A DNA stretch of 35,470 nt from NCBI GenBank assembly GCA_005881885.1, contig VBDX01000149.1:1-35470 (forward strand), given 5' to 3'. The DNA is from Chloroflexota bacterium. GTDB lineage: Bacteria; Chloroflexota; Limnocylindria; P2-11E. The position numbers were made by a program, and so were the translations under genes. The notes below the pieces were generated by a model. It was given only the letters and a program-made list of their open reading frames with translations. It was not told the DNA's origin and did no database searches. Each line of letters starts with the position of its first letter. The first letter of the stretch is position 1. This document shows, piece by piece, positions 1 to 7,553 of this stretch.

Positions 1-1
1 C

Positions 2-1753
2 GCGCTATCCATCGCGTCGATCCTGACCATCGCGATTGCACCGGCTCTGGCCCTCGCGGGAACACCGGCCTCCTGGCCGCAGTGGGGCCGCGACCCACAA
101 CACACCGGAGCATCCAACGTCGTCGGGCAGAGCTTCGGCCAGATCCTCGCTGACGTGATCTACGACCCGTTCGTCCCCGCCGAGCAGAAGGCAAGCTTCG
201 GCGATCTCCTCGCTCATTACCAGGCCCCGCTCGTCGACGGCGACACCGTCTTCATGGAAGTGAAGACGGGTGCCTACAGCGGCTCATCGACATGGAACAC
301 GCAGATCTGGGGCGAGAATGCCTTCGAATGGGTCGATGGCCAATTGACCCAGAAGTGGGCGTGGGCGAGCGACTGGAAGCCCGAGCCGAATTCGCCGGCC
401 GTCGGCTCATCGCCAACCGAGCGATGGGGACTCCTCGGATGGGAGCCGGTCTTCCACGCGGTCCTCGTGGGCAACTGGGTGTATGCGCCGGGCGCCAACG
501 GCGCGATCTGGAAGATCAACAAGAACACGGGTGCTGCGCAGAAATCGATCTCGCCGTTCCCGGCTGGCGCGGACAAAGACCCCAACGCTTTCGTCGCCGG
601 TCCTCTCGCCGCCGACGCGGCCGGGAACGTCTACTACAACGTACTCAAGCTGAACCCCGCCGATCCGTACGGGATCGACAAGTCGAACGACATTCCGGGC
701 TCCTGGCTGGTAAAGGTGTCGAACGATGTCGCCGCGAGCGTGAGCTACCGGGCGCTGGTCCCGGGCGCGCCGACGACCTGCGAGACGACTTTCAGCCTCG
801 CCCAGCTCCCGTGGCCGCCGACCCCTGACGCGGTCGTGCCTACGGGTCCATGCGGCACGCAGCGCCCAGGCATCAACGTCGCCCCGGCCATCGCGCCCGA
901 CGGGACGATCTACACGGTGAGCCGGGCGCATTTCCGTACGCGCTATGGCTACGTGATCGCCGTGAACCCCGATCTCACGCCGAAGTGGGCGGGCTCGCTC
1001 CGCGGTCATCTCTCTGACGGCTGCAACGACGGCACTCAGTTCAGCGTGCTTCCACCGAGCGGCACCCCCGGCGGCTGCATCGCTGGAGCGCACGCCGGCG
1101 TGGATCCCGCGACGAACAGCCCGCCGGCAGGCCGCGTTATCGATCAGTCCAGCTCGTCCCCCACGGTCGCGCCCGACGGCAGCGTGCTCTACGGCGCGTA
1201 CAGCCGGTACAACTTCGCGCGCGGCCACATGTTCAAGTTCAGCTCGACGGGCGCGTTCCTCGCGGCATACGACTTCGGCTGGGACACGACGCCGGCGATC
1301 CTCGCGCATGCGAACGGCTCGTATTCGGTCGTCGAGAAGGACAATCACTACGACGCCGGCTCGTACTGCAACGACAACAAAATCTGCCCGGTCGCGCCGC
1401 CGGGCCCCTACTACATCAGCATCCTGAGCGGCACGACGCTACGGCCCGAGCATCAGTTCCTGAACACGAACACTGAGAGCTGCTACTACCAAAACAACGG
1501 CACGCTCAAGTGCAAGAGCGACCATCCCGGCGGTTTCGAGTGGTGCATCAACGCGCCAGCTGTGGACGCGAACGGCGTGATCTATGCGAATAGCGAAGAC
1601 GGCAACATCTACGCGATCAACCCCGATGGAGGGCCGCGGGCGAAGATGTTCCTGAATCTGGCCTTGGGGGCGGCCTACACGCCGCTCGCCATCGGCGGGG
1701 ACGGGAAGATCTATACCGAGAACGACGGGCATCTCTTCGTGATCGGCGACTAG
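2..1753 (+). CDS. Secreted PQQ-like beta-propeller protein (5' end outside window)
   Basis: The reading frame is open from the first bases, so the start codon lies upstream of the window; 583 residues are visible. The visible N-terminus is a hydrophobic alanine/isoleucine/leucine stretch ending in ALALAG, the end of a signal peptide, followed by WPQWGRDPQHTGAS. That motif opens many PQQ-like (WD40/quinoprotein-type) beta-propellers. Repeated blade-like motifs follow, such as AIWKINKNTG, GTIYTVS, YVIAVNPD, GSVLYGAYS and GNIYAINPDG, each pairing a small strand with a conserved G-x-I-Y element. Several cysteines (for example near CNDGTQ, CNDNKICP, CYYQNN and CKSD) fit an extracytoplasmic protein with disulfides. 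A first ATG-like start at 155 would discard the signal peptide and the first blade and is rejected. Enzymatic activity is not assured, because many such proteins only bind ligands or partners. Confidence 0.85.
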   Translation, partial: ALSIASILTIAIAPALALAGTPASWPQWGRDPQHTGASNVVGQSFGQILADVIYDPFVPAEQKASFGDLLAHYQAPLVDGDTVFMEVKTGAYSGSSTWNTQIWGENAFEWVDGQLTQKWAWASDWKPEPNSPAVGSSPTERWGLLGWEPVFHAVLVGNWVYAPGANGAIWKINKNTGAAQKSISPFPAGADKDPNAFVAGPLAADAAGNVYYNVLKLNPADPYGIDKSNDIPGSWLVKVSNDVAASVSYRALVPGAPTTCETTFSLAQLPWPPTPDAVVPTGPCGTQRPGINVAPAIAPDGTIYTVSRAHFRTRYGYVIAVNPDLTPKWAGSLRGHLSDGCNDGTQFSVLPPSGTPGGCIAGAHAGVDPATNSPPAGRVIDQSSSSPTVAPDGSVLYGAYSRYNFARGHMFKFSSTGAFLAAYDFGWDTTPAILAHANGSYSVVEKDNHYDAGSYCNDNKICPVAPPGPYYISILSGTTLRPEHQFLNTNTESCYYQNNGTLKCKSDHPGGFEWCINAPAVDANGVIYANSEDGNIYAINPDGGPRAKMFLNLALGAAYTPLAIGGDGKIYTENDGHLFVIGD

Positions 1754-1763
1754 CGAACCGCCA

Positions 1764-1819
1764 GCGGAGACCGGAGCGCACACAGGTGGCGTAACCGCCA
1801 CCGCCGTCCCGGTCTCCGC
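1764..1819 (+). terminator. Nested inverted repeat, probable terminator or structured RNA
   Basis: A perfect 11-bp inverted repeat (GCGGAGACCGG at 1764-1774, CCGGTCTCCGC at 1809-1819) encloses a second perfect 7-bp hairpin (GGTGGCG at 1785-1791, loop TAAC, CGCCACC at 1796-1802). It begins 11 bases after the stop codon of the secreted propeller gene. No T-run follows, so intrinsic termination is only plausible. The two-level structure could also act as a 3'-end stabiliser. Confidence 0.5.
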
Positions 1820-1881
1820 GGCCTGGTAGAGTCCGGGTGCGGTCGGCGCCGCCTAAACGTTGCCTTTGAGATGAAACAAAG

Positions 1882-2085
1882 GTGGTGCTCCCCGGTGTTA
1901 GCGAGTCAGTGGACGCCTATCTCTGGTACACGAACGAGAACGTGCGTCACCTCATCAGGGCCGGATCCGTCGAAAAAGTGCGCGAGCAGATCGCCGTTAC
2001 GCACGGCCAGGAGATCGCGGAGCGTGCCGTGATCACGCCCGTCGGCCGGTCTGACCAGGGAGCTCGGAGTGCGCCCGCCGCCTGA
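1882..2085 (+). CDS. Hypothetical protein, 67 aa
   Basis: A small GTG-start frame (a second in-frame GTG follows immediately) encoding an acidic/neutral protein with motifs AYLWYTNENVRHLIRAGS and VREQIAVTHGQEIAERAV, then a low-complexity tail. I do not recognise a family. It ends inside the start of the next gene (17-nt overlap), which suggests a coupled pair. The ribosome binding site is weak (AAAG directly before the start). The front 50 residues look like ordinary protein, while the tail is less convincing. It could be a false gene. Confidence 0.4.
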   Translation: MVLPGVSESVDAYLWYTNENVRHLIRAGSVEKVREQIAVTHGQEIAERAVITPVGRSDQGARSAPAA

Positions 2086-2503
2086 TCCGGTGGTGGACCC
2101 ACGCGAGCGCGCGCGGCTCGTCGCGGACCTCGGAGTGTTCTCCGCCGCCGGGGTCGAGCGGGCCGCCTGGGGCTGGGATCAGCATGGCGAGGGCGCGTTG
2201 GACCGGTTCCACGCGGCCGAGCGCGTTGCCCTCCACGCCATCGAGCAGGGCGAACGCGGATCCGCATGGGAAGAATTCCGTCGGTCGATCTTCGATATGA
2301 CCGAGGGCCGGCGCGCGCTGGCCTCATGGCAGTACGAGCACGGCGACGTCGGTCACAAGGCGGAGCGCGCCGCGTACGGCGCCGCTCTCGGCATCTTTGC
2401 CCGGGATCGGCTCAAGCACGATCAATACGTCACGCTCGTCCGGCCGATGGCCGAGGCCCTGCCGTGGTTATTGCCGGAGACGCCCCCGCAGCCACACCCT
2501 TAG
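2069..2503 (+). CDS. Hypothetical protein, 144 aa
   Basis: GTG start preceded by a purine-rich GGGAGCTCGGA site; 144 residues. The predicted protein is mainly helical and charged, with tryptophan/histidine-containing motifs (AAWGWDQHGEGALDRF, ALASWQYEHGDVGHKAERAAYG) and a proline-rich end. No family is recognised. It overlaps the preceding small ORF by 17 nt and ends 4 nt before the next start, so all three probably form one transcription unit. Codon use matches the surrounding genes. Confidence 0.6.
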   Translation: MRPPPDPVVDPRERARLVADLGVFSAAGVERAAWGWDQHGEGALDRFHAAERVALHAIEQGERGSAWEEFRRSIFDMTEGRRALASWQYEHGDVGHKAERAAYGAALGIFARDRLKHDQYVTLVRPMAEALPWLLPETPPQPHP

Positions 2504-2507
2504 CTGC

Positions 2508-3521
2508 GTGCGGCTCCTTTTCATCGGGGGAACCGGCCCCCTCGGAGCGTCGGCCTGCCGATGGGCGGTGGCTCGCGGCCACGAAATCACGGTCGCGCAC
2601 TCCGGAAAACACGAGCTGCCGATCGATCTAGCCGCGCAGCATTTGCACGGGGAGCGCGACGAACTCCTCGCACCGGGCGGACCGGTCGAACAGGCGCGGG
2701 CGGACGTGTTGATCGATACACGAACGAAGGCATCGAACGCAGACCAACTCCTGCGCGCGGCCCGGGCGGGTCACGCTCGTCGCCTCGTCGTCGTTAGCTC
2801 GACGGACGTCTATGACTACTTCGTTACAGGGTCGGGCTACGACGTCGCTGCTAAGTCTTGGCTCTCCGTTGCTGGCCGAACGGTTCTTCCCACGCAGACG
2901 TTGCCGATCACCGAAGATGCGCCACTGCGTTTAGCACCGTATCCGTGGGCATCACCTGGACACGACAACGCCGCGATGGAGCGTGCGTTGCGTCGGGCGA
3001 GACACGATGAGCCCATCGCTGTTCTGCGGCCGGGGATGATCTACGGTCCGGGTATCGCGGGCCGCGAATGGACCATCGTCTCCCAAGTCCGTGCCCGCGC
3101 GCGTCAGATCAAGCTACCGGATGGCGGTGCCCAGTTCTTTTCGCGTGTCGCGCTTGATCGCGTCGCCCGCGCCGTCGTAGCCGCCGCCGAGAGGGCGCCC
3201 GATGACTTCTGGCCGGTGAACGTCGTGGATCCCTACGGATGGACCTATGCCGGACTGGTGGGTGAGATCGGCCGGATGCTCAGTTGGACGTGGGAGCCGG
3301 TCTTTGTCAGGTGGGATGAGGCCGACCATCCATACAAGATCCACAGTCCGTACTTCTGCTCGGACGTTCGGCTGCGTGAGGAGCTGCAAGTGACCGAGCC
3401 GGATCCGAGAGACGCGCTCGCGGAGACCGTTCAGTGGCTCTGGGAGCACGGCGCCGCGCACTACCCGGATGACCAGGCAGAGGCGGTTCCGACGGAGCGC
3501 GGACCCGAGAAGGCGACCTAA
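2508..3521 (+). CDS. NAD(P)-binding epimerase/reductase-like protein
   Basis: The GTG at 2508 places the Rossmann start VRLLFIGGTGPLG directly at the N-terminus; the frame is open further upstream but that part is arginine-rich noise overlapping the previous gene. The product is 337 residues. Visible features are the dinucleotide motif GGTGPLG (about residues 7-13), VVVSSTDVYDYF (about 90-100, the strand carrying the catalytic Ser in extended SDRs), RPGMIYGPG (about 170) and a C-terminal substrate region. The canonical Y-x3-K is not obvious; YPWASPGHDNAAMER occupies the position, resembling atypical extended SDRs of the CSP41/NAD-dependent epimerase group that lack the standard catalytic Lys. 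Substrate is unknown. It is 4 nt from the upstream gene. Confidence 0.8.
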   Translation: MRLLFIGGTGPLGASACRWAVARGHEITVAHSGKHELPIDLAAQHLHGERDELLAPGGPVEQARADVLIDTRTKASNADQLLRAARAGHARRLVVVSSTDVYDYFVTGSGYDVAAKSWLSVAGRTVLPTQTLPITEDAPLRLAPYPWASPGHDNAAMERALRRARHDEPIAVLRPGMIYGPGIAGREWTIVSQVRARARQIKLPDGGAQFFSRVALDRVARAVVAAAERAPDDFWPVNVVDPYGWTYAGLVGEIGRMLSWTWEPVFVRWDEADHPYKIHSPYFCSDVRLREELQVTEPDPRDALAETVQWLWEHGAAHYPDDQAEAVPTERGPEKAT

Positions 3522-3558
3522 GCCGCGTCGTGGCCTGCAGATTGCGGTCCGTCATCAC

Positions 3559-4398
3559 GTGACTTTCCGCGGTGACGCTCCCCTCGACCCGTCCCAGGTC
3601 GAGGACCGGCGCGGCGGTGGCGGCGTGAGCGGTCCGGTGATCGTTGGCGGCGGTGGACTGGGCCTGCTGATCCTCGTGGTCGCGCTGCTCCTGGGCGTGA
3701 ATCCGCTGGCGGATTACACGGGGGAGACGCCGGTCGAAGGCGCCCCGTCGCTCCAGGACTGCCAGACCGGCGCGGATGCGAACAAGCGCGATGACTGCCG
3801 CGTCGTCGGCTTCGTCGACAGCATCCAGAAATATTGGGGTGGCGAGTTCACGCGCCGCGGCGAGACGTACCTGCCTGCGAAGACGGTGATCTACACCGGG
3901 TACGCGCAGGGCGCGTGCGGTCTCGCCCAGACCGCGATGGGTCCCTTCTACTGTCCGGACGACGAGAAGGTCTACCTCGACATCAGCTTCTTTCAGGAAT
4001 TGCAGCAGCGTTTCGGCGCGAAGGGCGGCCCGTTCGCGGAGGGCTACGTCATCTCGCACGAGTACGGCCATCACGTGCAGAACCAGCTCGGTCTGCTCTC
4101 GCAGACCGGATCGCGCACCGCTTCGATCCGGGTCGAGCTTCAAGCCGATTGCCTTGCGGGGGTGTGGGCCCGCCACGCGGCGGACACCGGCTTCCTCGAG
4201 GCACCGACCGACGCGGAGATCGCGCAGGCGCTCGACGCGGCGGCTGCGGTCGGCGACGATCGCATCCAGAAGGAGACCCAGGGGCGCGTGCAGCCGGAGC
4301 AGTGGACGCACGGCTCGTCGGCGCAGCGCCAGCAGTGGTACCGCACCGGTTATCAGACGGGTGATCTCGATCGCTGCGACACTTCCTCCGTACGCTGA
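3559..4398 (+). CDS. Neutral zinc metallopeptidase, YpfJ family
   Basis: Membrane-anchored putative zinc peptidase. The N-terminus contains a VEDRRG motif typical of the family, a glycine-rich stretch and one transmembrane helix (GLLILVVALLLGV, about residues 35-50). A long extracytoplasmic domain follows with YCPDDEKVYLDISFF, the zinc-binding helix VISHEYGHHVQNQLG (HExxH) and the downstream ELQADCLAGVWA, where the Glu is the likely third ligand. The GTG at 3559 was chosen because family members begin shortly before VEDRRG; an ATG at 3469 would add 30 arginine-rich residues overlapping the previous gene. Length from 3559 is 279 residues, close to the usual 280-300. True substrates of this family are unknown. 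Homology is clear but proteolytic activity is inferred. Confidence 0.9.
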   Translation: MTFRGDAPLDPSQVEDRRGGGGVSGPVIVGGGGLGLLILVVALLLGVNPLADYTGETPVEGAPSLQDCQTGADANKRDDCRVVGFVDSIQKYWGGEFTRRGETYLPAKTVIYTGYAQGACGLAQTAMGPFYCPDDEKVYLDISFFQELQQRFGAKGGPFAEGYVISHEYGHHVQNQLGLLSQTGSRTASIRVELQADCLAGVWARHAADTGFLEAPTDAEIAQALDAAAAVGDDRIQKETQGRVQPEQWTHGSSAQRQQWYRTGYQTGDLDRCDTSSVR

Positions 4399-4413
4399 CG
4401 GGGAGGAATATCG

Positions 4414-4857
4414 ATGGCGGCGATCAGAGAAGCGCGCGCGGTGTGGAACGGCGATCTCATGTCGGGCAGCGGCGCGGTGCGCGCCGTGTCGAGCGGCAAG
4501 TTCGCGGATCTTCCGGTGTCGTGGAGCGCGCGCACCGAAGCGCCGGGGGGAAAGACGAGTCCCGAAGAGCTGCTGGCAGCGGCGCATGCGTCGTGCTTCG
4601 CGATGGCGCTCTCAGCCGCCCTCGCCCGCGCGGGCACGCCGCCACAGCGGCTCGAGGTCAGCTCAAAGGTCACGTTCGACAAGGTGGGCGACAACTGGAC
4701 CGTCGTGTCGAGCGGCCTCGACGTGAAGGGTCACGTACCCGGCGCCGATGCGGAGAAGTTCAAGGCGGCCGCGGAGGGGGCAAAGGACAACTGCCCGATC
4801 TCGCGAGCGCTCAAAGGCAACGTCAAGCTCTCGGTGAACGCGACGCTCGCTTCATAA
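4414..4857 (+). CDS. OsmC/Ohr-family peroxiredoxin-like protein
   Basis: 147 residues starting at an ATG with a strong GGGGAGGA site. OsmC proteins reduce organic hydroperoxides in the cytoplasm using two cysteines. Both are present: C61 in the AAAHASCFA helix and C127 in KDNCPISRA. The preceding Glu (PEELL, near residue 51) and Arg residues typical of the active site are also visible. The N-terminal R-A-V-W-N-G-D pattern and mid-chain GGKTSPEELL match the OsmC (rather than Ohr) subgroup. It follows the metallopeptidase by 15 nt and may be co-transcribed with it. Its 3' end overlaps the convergent membrane-protein gene by 35 nt. Confidence 0.93.
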   Translation: MAAIREARAVWNGDLMSGSGAVRAVSSGKFADLPVSWSARTEAPGGKTSPEELLAAAHASCFAMALSAALARAGTPPQRLEVSSKVTFDKVGDNWTVVSSGLDVKGHVPGADAEKFKAAAEGAKDNCPISRALKGNVKLSVNATLAS

Positions 4858-5507
4858 GGAGCGAGAGTGTCAGTCCCTGGACGACGAGCGCGGCCGCGAT
4901 CCCCGCGACGAACGCCATGACGATTCCGGCTCGCTCGATCGTCCCGCCGATGGCGAAGAAGAACGACGCGAACGCGAAGAGGCCGTAGCAGAGGCCGCGA
5001 ACGACGTGGATCGCCGCGGCGCCTCCGCGCTGCGACTGGGCGAAGACCGCGAGCACGCTCGCGTAGACCGGGTACGTCGTGAGGAGCCCGGTGAGCTGCG
5101 GTCCAAGAAGCGGCGCCGCGCCTGTGATCACCAGCACGAGCGCCGTCGCGACGAGCATGCGGGAACGGCAGCTCGCTGCCAAGCGGAAGTTCGCGTAACG
5201 CAATCACTGCCGCGAAGAACGCCGCGCTCGCGACCGCGAGCGAGGCCGGCCATCGTGAGCGGCGCGCCATCGCCGCATAGGCGACCGCGAAGAGCGCGGA
5301 CGCCGCGGCGCCGGCGATCGACCCGGCCGCCGCGGCCGCCGCGAAGCTCGTGCCCTGCTCGAGGGCGAGGAAGAGCGAGACCGGACCGGACGTGAAGGGC
5401 AGCCCGACGAGCCAGCCGCCTATCGATGGACCCCAGCGCCGGCCGGTCAGCGTGGCGATCGCAATGAGCGTCGGTGTGAGAACGATCTTGAGGGCGAGGA
5501 CGGTCAC
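4823..5507 (-). pseudogene. Multi-pass membrane protein, interrupted by a frameshift
   Basis: Two frames on the minus strand together encode one protein of about 228 residues. The first runs from a GTG at 5507 (VTVLALKIVLTPTLIAIA...) to about position 5160. The second continues from about 5158 (MLVATALVLVITG...) to the stop at 4823. Each half is rich in helices (SIGGWLVGLPFT, ASALFAVAYAAMA; LTTYPVYASVLAVFAQ, GLCYGLFAFASFFFAIGG), and together they resemble the uncharacterised six- to seven-helix membrane proteins often seen beside DUF402 genes. The shift corresponds to one extra or two missing bases near ELPF/MLVATAL. The start overlaps the DUF402 stop as GTGA, indicating translational coupling. 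It may be a sequencing error rather than true inactivation. Confidence 0.7.
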
Positions 5508-5998
5508 GCGAGCGCCGCGCGGGTCTCGCGCTCGATCTCGGCAATGAGACGCCTCGCTTCGGTGATGCACGTCTCGAGCGCCTTGGCGATCGCGAGCCGG
5601 TGGCGCGGATCGAGGTCGGGAGGCAGCTCCTCCTCGTCGAGTACCTCGATCGCGCCTGATGGGCGAAGGAGCACGTCGACGACAAGGTCGGTGTACGCGA
5701 TCGCCCCAGTGTCGATGGTGGTGTCCGCGGCGATGTTGACGTAGAACGCGATCGTCCGGCCCCCCTCGATCCAGTGGTAGACGTTGTACGGCCGGTCGGT
5801 CCAGAAGTGGCCGATCGTCAATGTGCCCGCGCGGAGCATGAGGTCGGTGCCTTCGAGGTGCCGGTCGCGCTCGGTTACGTAGCGCACTACGGCACGCCGG
5901 CCCGCCTCGACGATGAGCCCTTCGCACGGATACTCGGCGACCGTTCCATCGAGTCGCGTCTTACGCTCGGTGATCGGCGCGGGTGTTCGACCGCCCAT
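5504..5998 (-). CDS. DUF402 domain protein
   Basis: 164 residues, ATG start at 5998. The DUF402 core is visible: HFWTDRPYNVYHWIEGG, then FYVNIAADTTIDTGAIAYTD followed by LVVDVLLRPSG and VLDEEELPPDL. The acidic residues in this last part resemble the metal-binding site of characterised family members, which are nucleoside di/triphosphate or nucleotidyl-ester phosphatases (FomD, Ntdp-type). A cytoplasmic metal-dependent phosphatase role is therefore likely, but the substrate is unknown. A helical C-terminal tail (ALETCITEARRLIAEIERE) is usual. Its stop overlaps the start of the downstream membrane protein by 4 nt (GTGA). Confidence 0.88.
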   Translation of the reverse strand: MGGRTPAPITERKTRLDGTVAEYPCEGLIVEAGRRAVVRYVTERDRHLEGTDLMLRAGTLTIGHFWTDRPYNVYHWIEGGRTIAFYVNIAADTTIDTGAIAYTDLVVDVLLRPSGAIEVLDEEELPPDLDPRHRLAIAKALETCITEARRLIAEIERETRAALA

Positions 5999-6045
5999 CA
6001 GGAACTCGTCAAGGGCAAGACCGAGTGGACGCAGGCGGAGGACTC

Positions 6046-6603
6046 ATGGCAAAAGTGATCGTCGGGATGACCACCTCGATTGACGGGTTCGTTGCTGACC
6101 AGAGCGGCAGCGTAGTGCGTCTCTATCCCGACCTCGCGGCGCTTCAGGGCACGGCATACATGAATGCCCTCATCGCAGAGACAGGTGCGGTACTCATGGG
6201 AAGGAGGGCGTTCGAGATGGCAGAGGATCCCAACTGGTTCGTCGGCAACTACGAGTTCCAGGTGCCAATCTTCGTGTTGACGCATCGACCACCCAGCGTC
6301 ATGCCGAAGCAGGACGAGCACCTGACCTTCACTTTCGTCACCGACGGCGTCGAATCGGCGATCGCGCAGGCGACAGCCGCCGCGCGGGGCAAGGCCGTTC
6401 AGGTGGTGGGCGGCATCAGCGTCATCCAACAGGTATTGCGTGCTGGTCTGGCGGATGAGCTTCATCTCGATGTCATGCCGGTGCTTTTGGGGACGGGCCG
6501 GCGGTTGTTCGAGACCGCTCTCGAGAACGTCGGGCTCGAGAAGATCGGCGTGCAAGAAACCGGGCCGAGGACCAGCCTCAGGTTCCGCGTCAAGAAGAAG
6601 TAG
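6046..6603 (+). CDS. Dihydrofolate reductase/RibD-C family protein
   Basis: 185 residues from an ATG preceded by GGCGGAGG at ideal spacing; an upstream in-frame start at 5983 adds junk residues and is rejected. The N-terminus MAKVIVGMTTSIDGFVAD is the standard opening of RibD-C/DHFR-like reductases. AVLMGRRAFEMAE (the NADPH/substrate strand) and VQVVGGISVIQQVLRAG (the GG nucleotide-binding turn) follow, then LADELHLDVMPVLLGTGRRLFE. The protein is probably an NADPH-dependent reductase in the cytoplasm. True folate reductases have different spacing, so activity on dihydrofolate should not be assumed. It stands alone, divergent from the DUF402 gene. Confidence 0.9.
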   Translation: MAKVIVGMTTSIDGFVADQSGSVVRLYPDLAALQGTAYMNALIAETGAVLMGRRAFEMAEDPNWFVGNYEFQVPIFVLTHRPPSVMPKQDEHLTFTFVTDGVESAIAQATAAARGKAVQVVGGISVIQQVLRAGLADELHLDVMPVLLGTGRRLFETALENVGLEKIGVQETGPRTSLRFRVKKK

Positions 6604-7010
6604 TAGGTGGCCAAGCATTGCAAACTGATTTCGGCAGTGTGTTAGCCGGACTCTGAAAATCTAGGGAAACCAACATGAACGGCTAGCGAGTCAAGCAGGA
6701 CCGCAACACGGGCATACACGCTTTCTAATGCTTGTATTGCTTGGCTTGTCCCGGTAGCGGAATCGCTGATGGGTTAAGGAGTGGGCACTCTCTATGTCAT
6801 CAAAGGCGTTCGGGCCCGTCCGGCAGAGCTACGCGGCACCTATTTTCGATATCAAGGAGCGGATGATGACCCTGTTTGGGGCGTTCGACAGGGCCAACCG
6901 GGCCCCAGACAGACTTCTACCCTTCAGCAAAGGCGGAAGCGGCATCGTCCGGGGATCCCAGCACGGCCGAGACTGCAGAGGTGTCGAACACTGTGCCTCT
7001 AGCTCGGAAC
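6604..7010. other. About 400 bp without a supported gene
   Basis: This stretch is less GC-rich at its left end (several A/T-rich words such as CTGAAAATCTAGGG) and shows no protein similarity I recognise. The best open frame is 6794-7021 on the plus strand (75 codons, ATG). It has motifs YAAPIFDIKERMMTLFGAFDRANR but a weak start region and a serine/cysteine-rich tail overlapping the end of the DinB-like gene. I rate it a doubtful gene. A short inverted repeat GAGTG-GG-CACTC lies just before that ATG. It could be decayed coding sequence or a non-coding region. Confidence 0.4.
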
Positions 7011-7487
7011 CTATTGACTGACTGACCTAGCGCGTTTCTGCTCGAGCAACGTGTGCTCGATGTCATCCAGGTGCTCTTTGCGATGGATCGCGCGCGACAG
7101 GTTGAACGGAGGCCCTCCCTTTGCCCGGATCTTCGCCAGCATCGCGTCGCTCAGCCCCTTTACCTTTCGGTCGGACTCCTCCGCGAGCCGGAGCGCAAGC
7201 TCCGCCGCAGCACGCGGCGGGAGGGCGAGGCATAACGGTTTGGCTGAGTTGTTCACCGCGTCGGTGTCTTCAGACTCGTAGGTCGAAGGCTCACCGCTCG
7301 GTCCCCACTTGTCGATGAAGTGGATCGCTCGCGCGTCCCAAAAGCCGACGTGCGCGAGCACCGCGGCCACCGTCCACCCGGCAGGCATGGGCCGACCCAA
7401 CTCTTTATCGCTCAACCTCGTGACGAGCGAGCGCAGGCGCTCGCGCTCGGCATCGTTCTCCGCCACGTAGCTCCGATCCTCCGACAT
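7011..7487 (-). CDS. DinB-fold / maleylpyruvate isomerase-like protein
   Basis: 158 residues, ATG at 7487 with GGAGG eight bases upstream on the minus strand. The four-helix-bundle DinB/YfiT pattern is visible: WTVAAVLAHVGFWDARA with H46, and near the C-terminus HRKEHLDDIEHTL with H135 and H139. These form the usual three-histidine metal site of the superfamily. Members include thiol-dependent (mycothiol, bacillithiol) transferases and maleylpyruvate isomerases, so a thiol-transferase role is possible. Much longer open frame exists upstream on the same strand but it is antisense to the flavoprotein gene and is not coding. It is divergently arranged with the respiratory operon. Confidence 0.8.
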   Translation of the reverse strand: MSEDRSYVAENDAERERLRSLVTRLSDKELGRPMPAGWTVAAVLAHVGFWDARAIHFIDKWGPSGEPSTYESEDTDAVNNSAKPLCLALPPRAAAELALRLAEESDRKVKGLSDAMLAKIRAKGGPPFNLSRAIHRKEHLDDIEHTLLEQKRARSVSQ

Positions 7488-7514
7488 GCGCACCTCCACC
7501 GCGGCCGTTCGCGT

Positions 7515-7542
7515 TTGACTGCCCACTACACGCCGGTAGCAT
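7515..7542 (+). promoter_or_regulatory. Candidate sigma-70-type promoter of the respiratory operon
   Basis: TTGACT (7515-7520) and TAGCAT (7537-7542) are separated by 16 bp in the short divergent gap before the flavoprotein gene. Transcription would begin near 7549, only about five bases before the ATG at 7554. No Shine-Dalgarno sequence is visible there, so a leaderless or nearly leaderless mRNA is the simplest reading. This is inferred by eye from consensus similarity. Confidence 0.4.
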
Positions 7543-7553
7543 GACCGACGCCG

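Noticed and set aside
6794-7021. 75-codon frame in the gene-poor stretch
   Set aside because: Weak start context, no family and an overlap with the DinB-fold gene end. Mentioned in the gap entry but not called.
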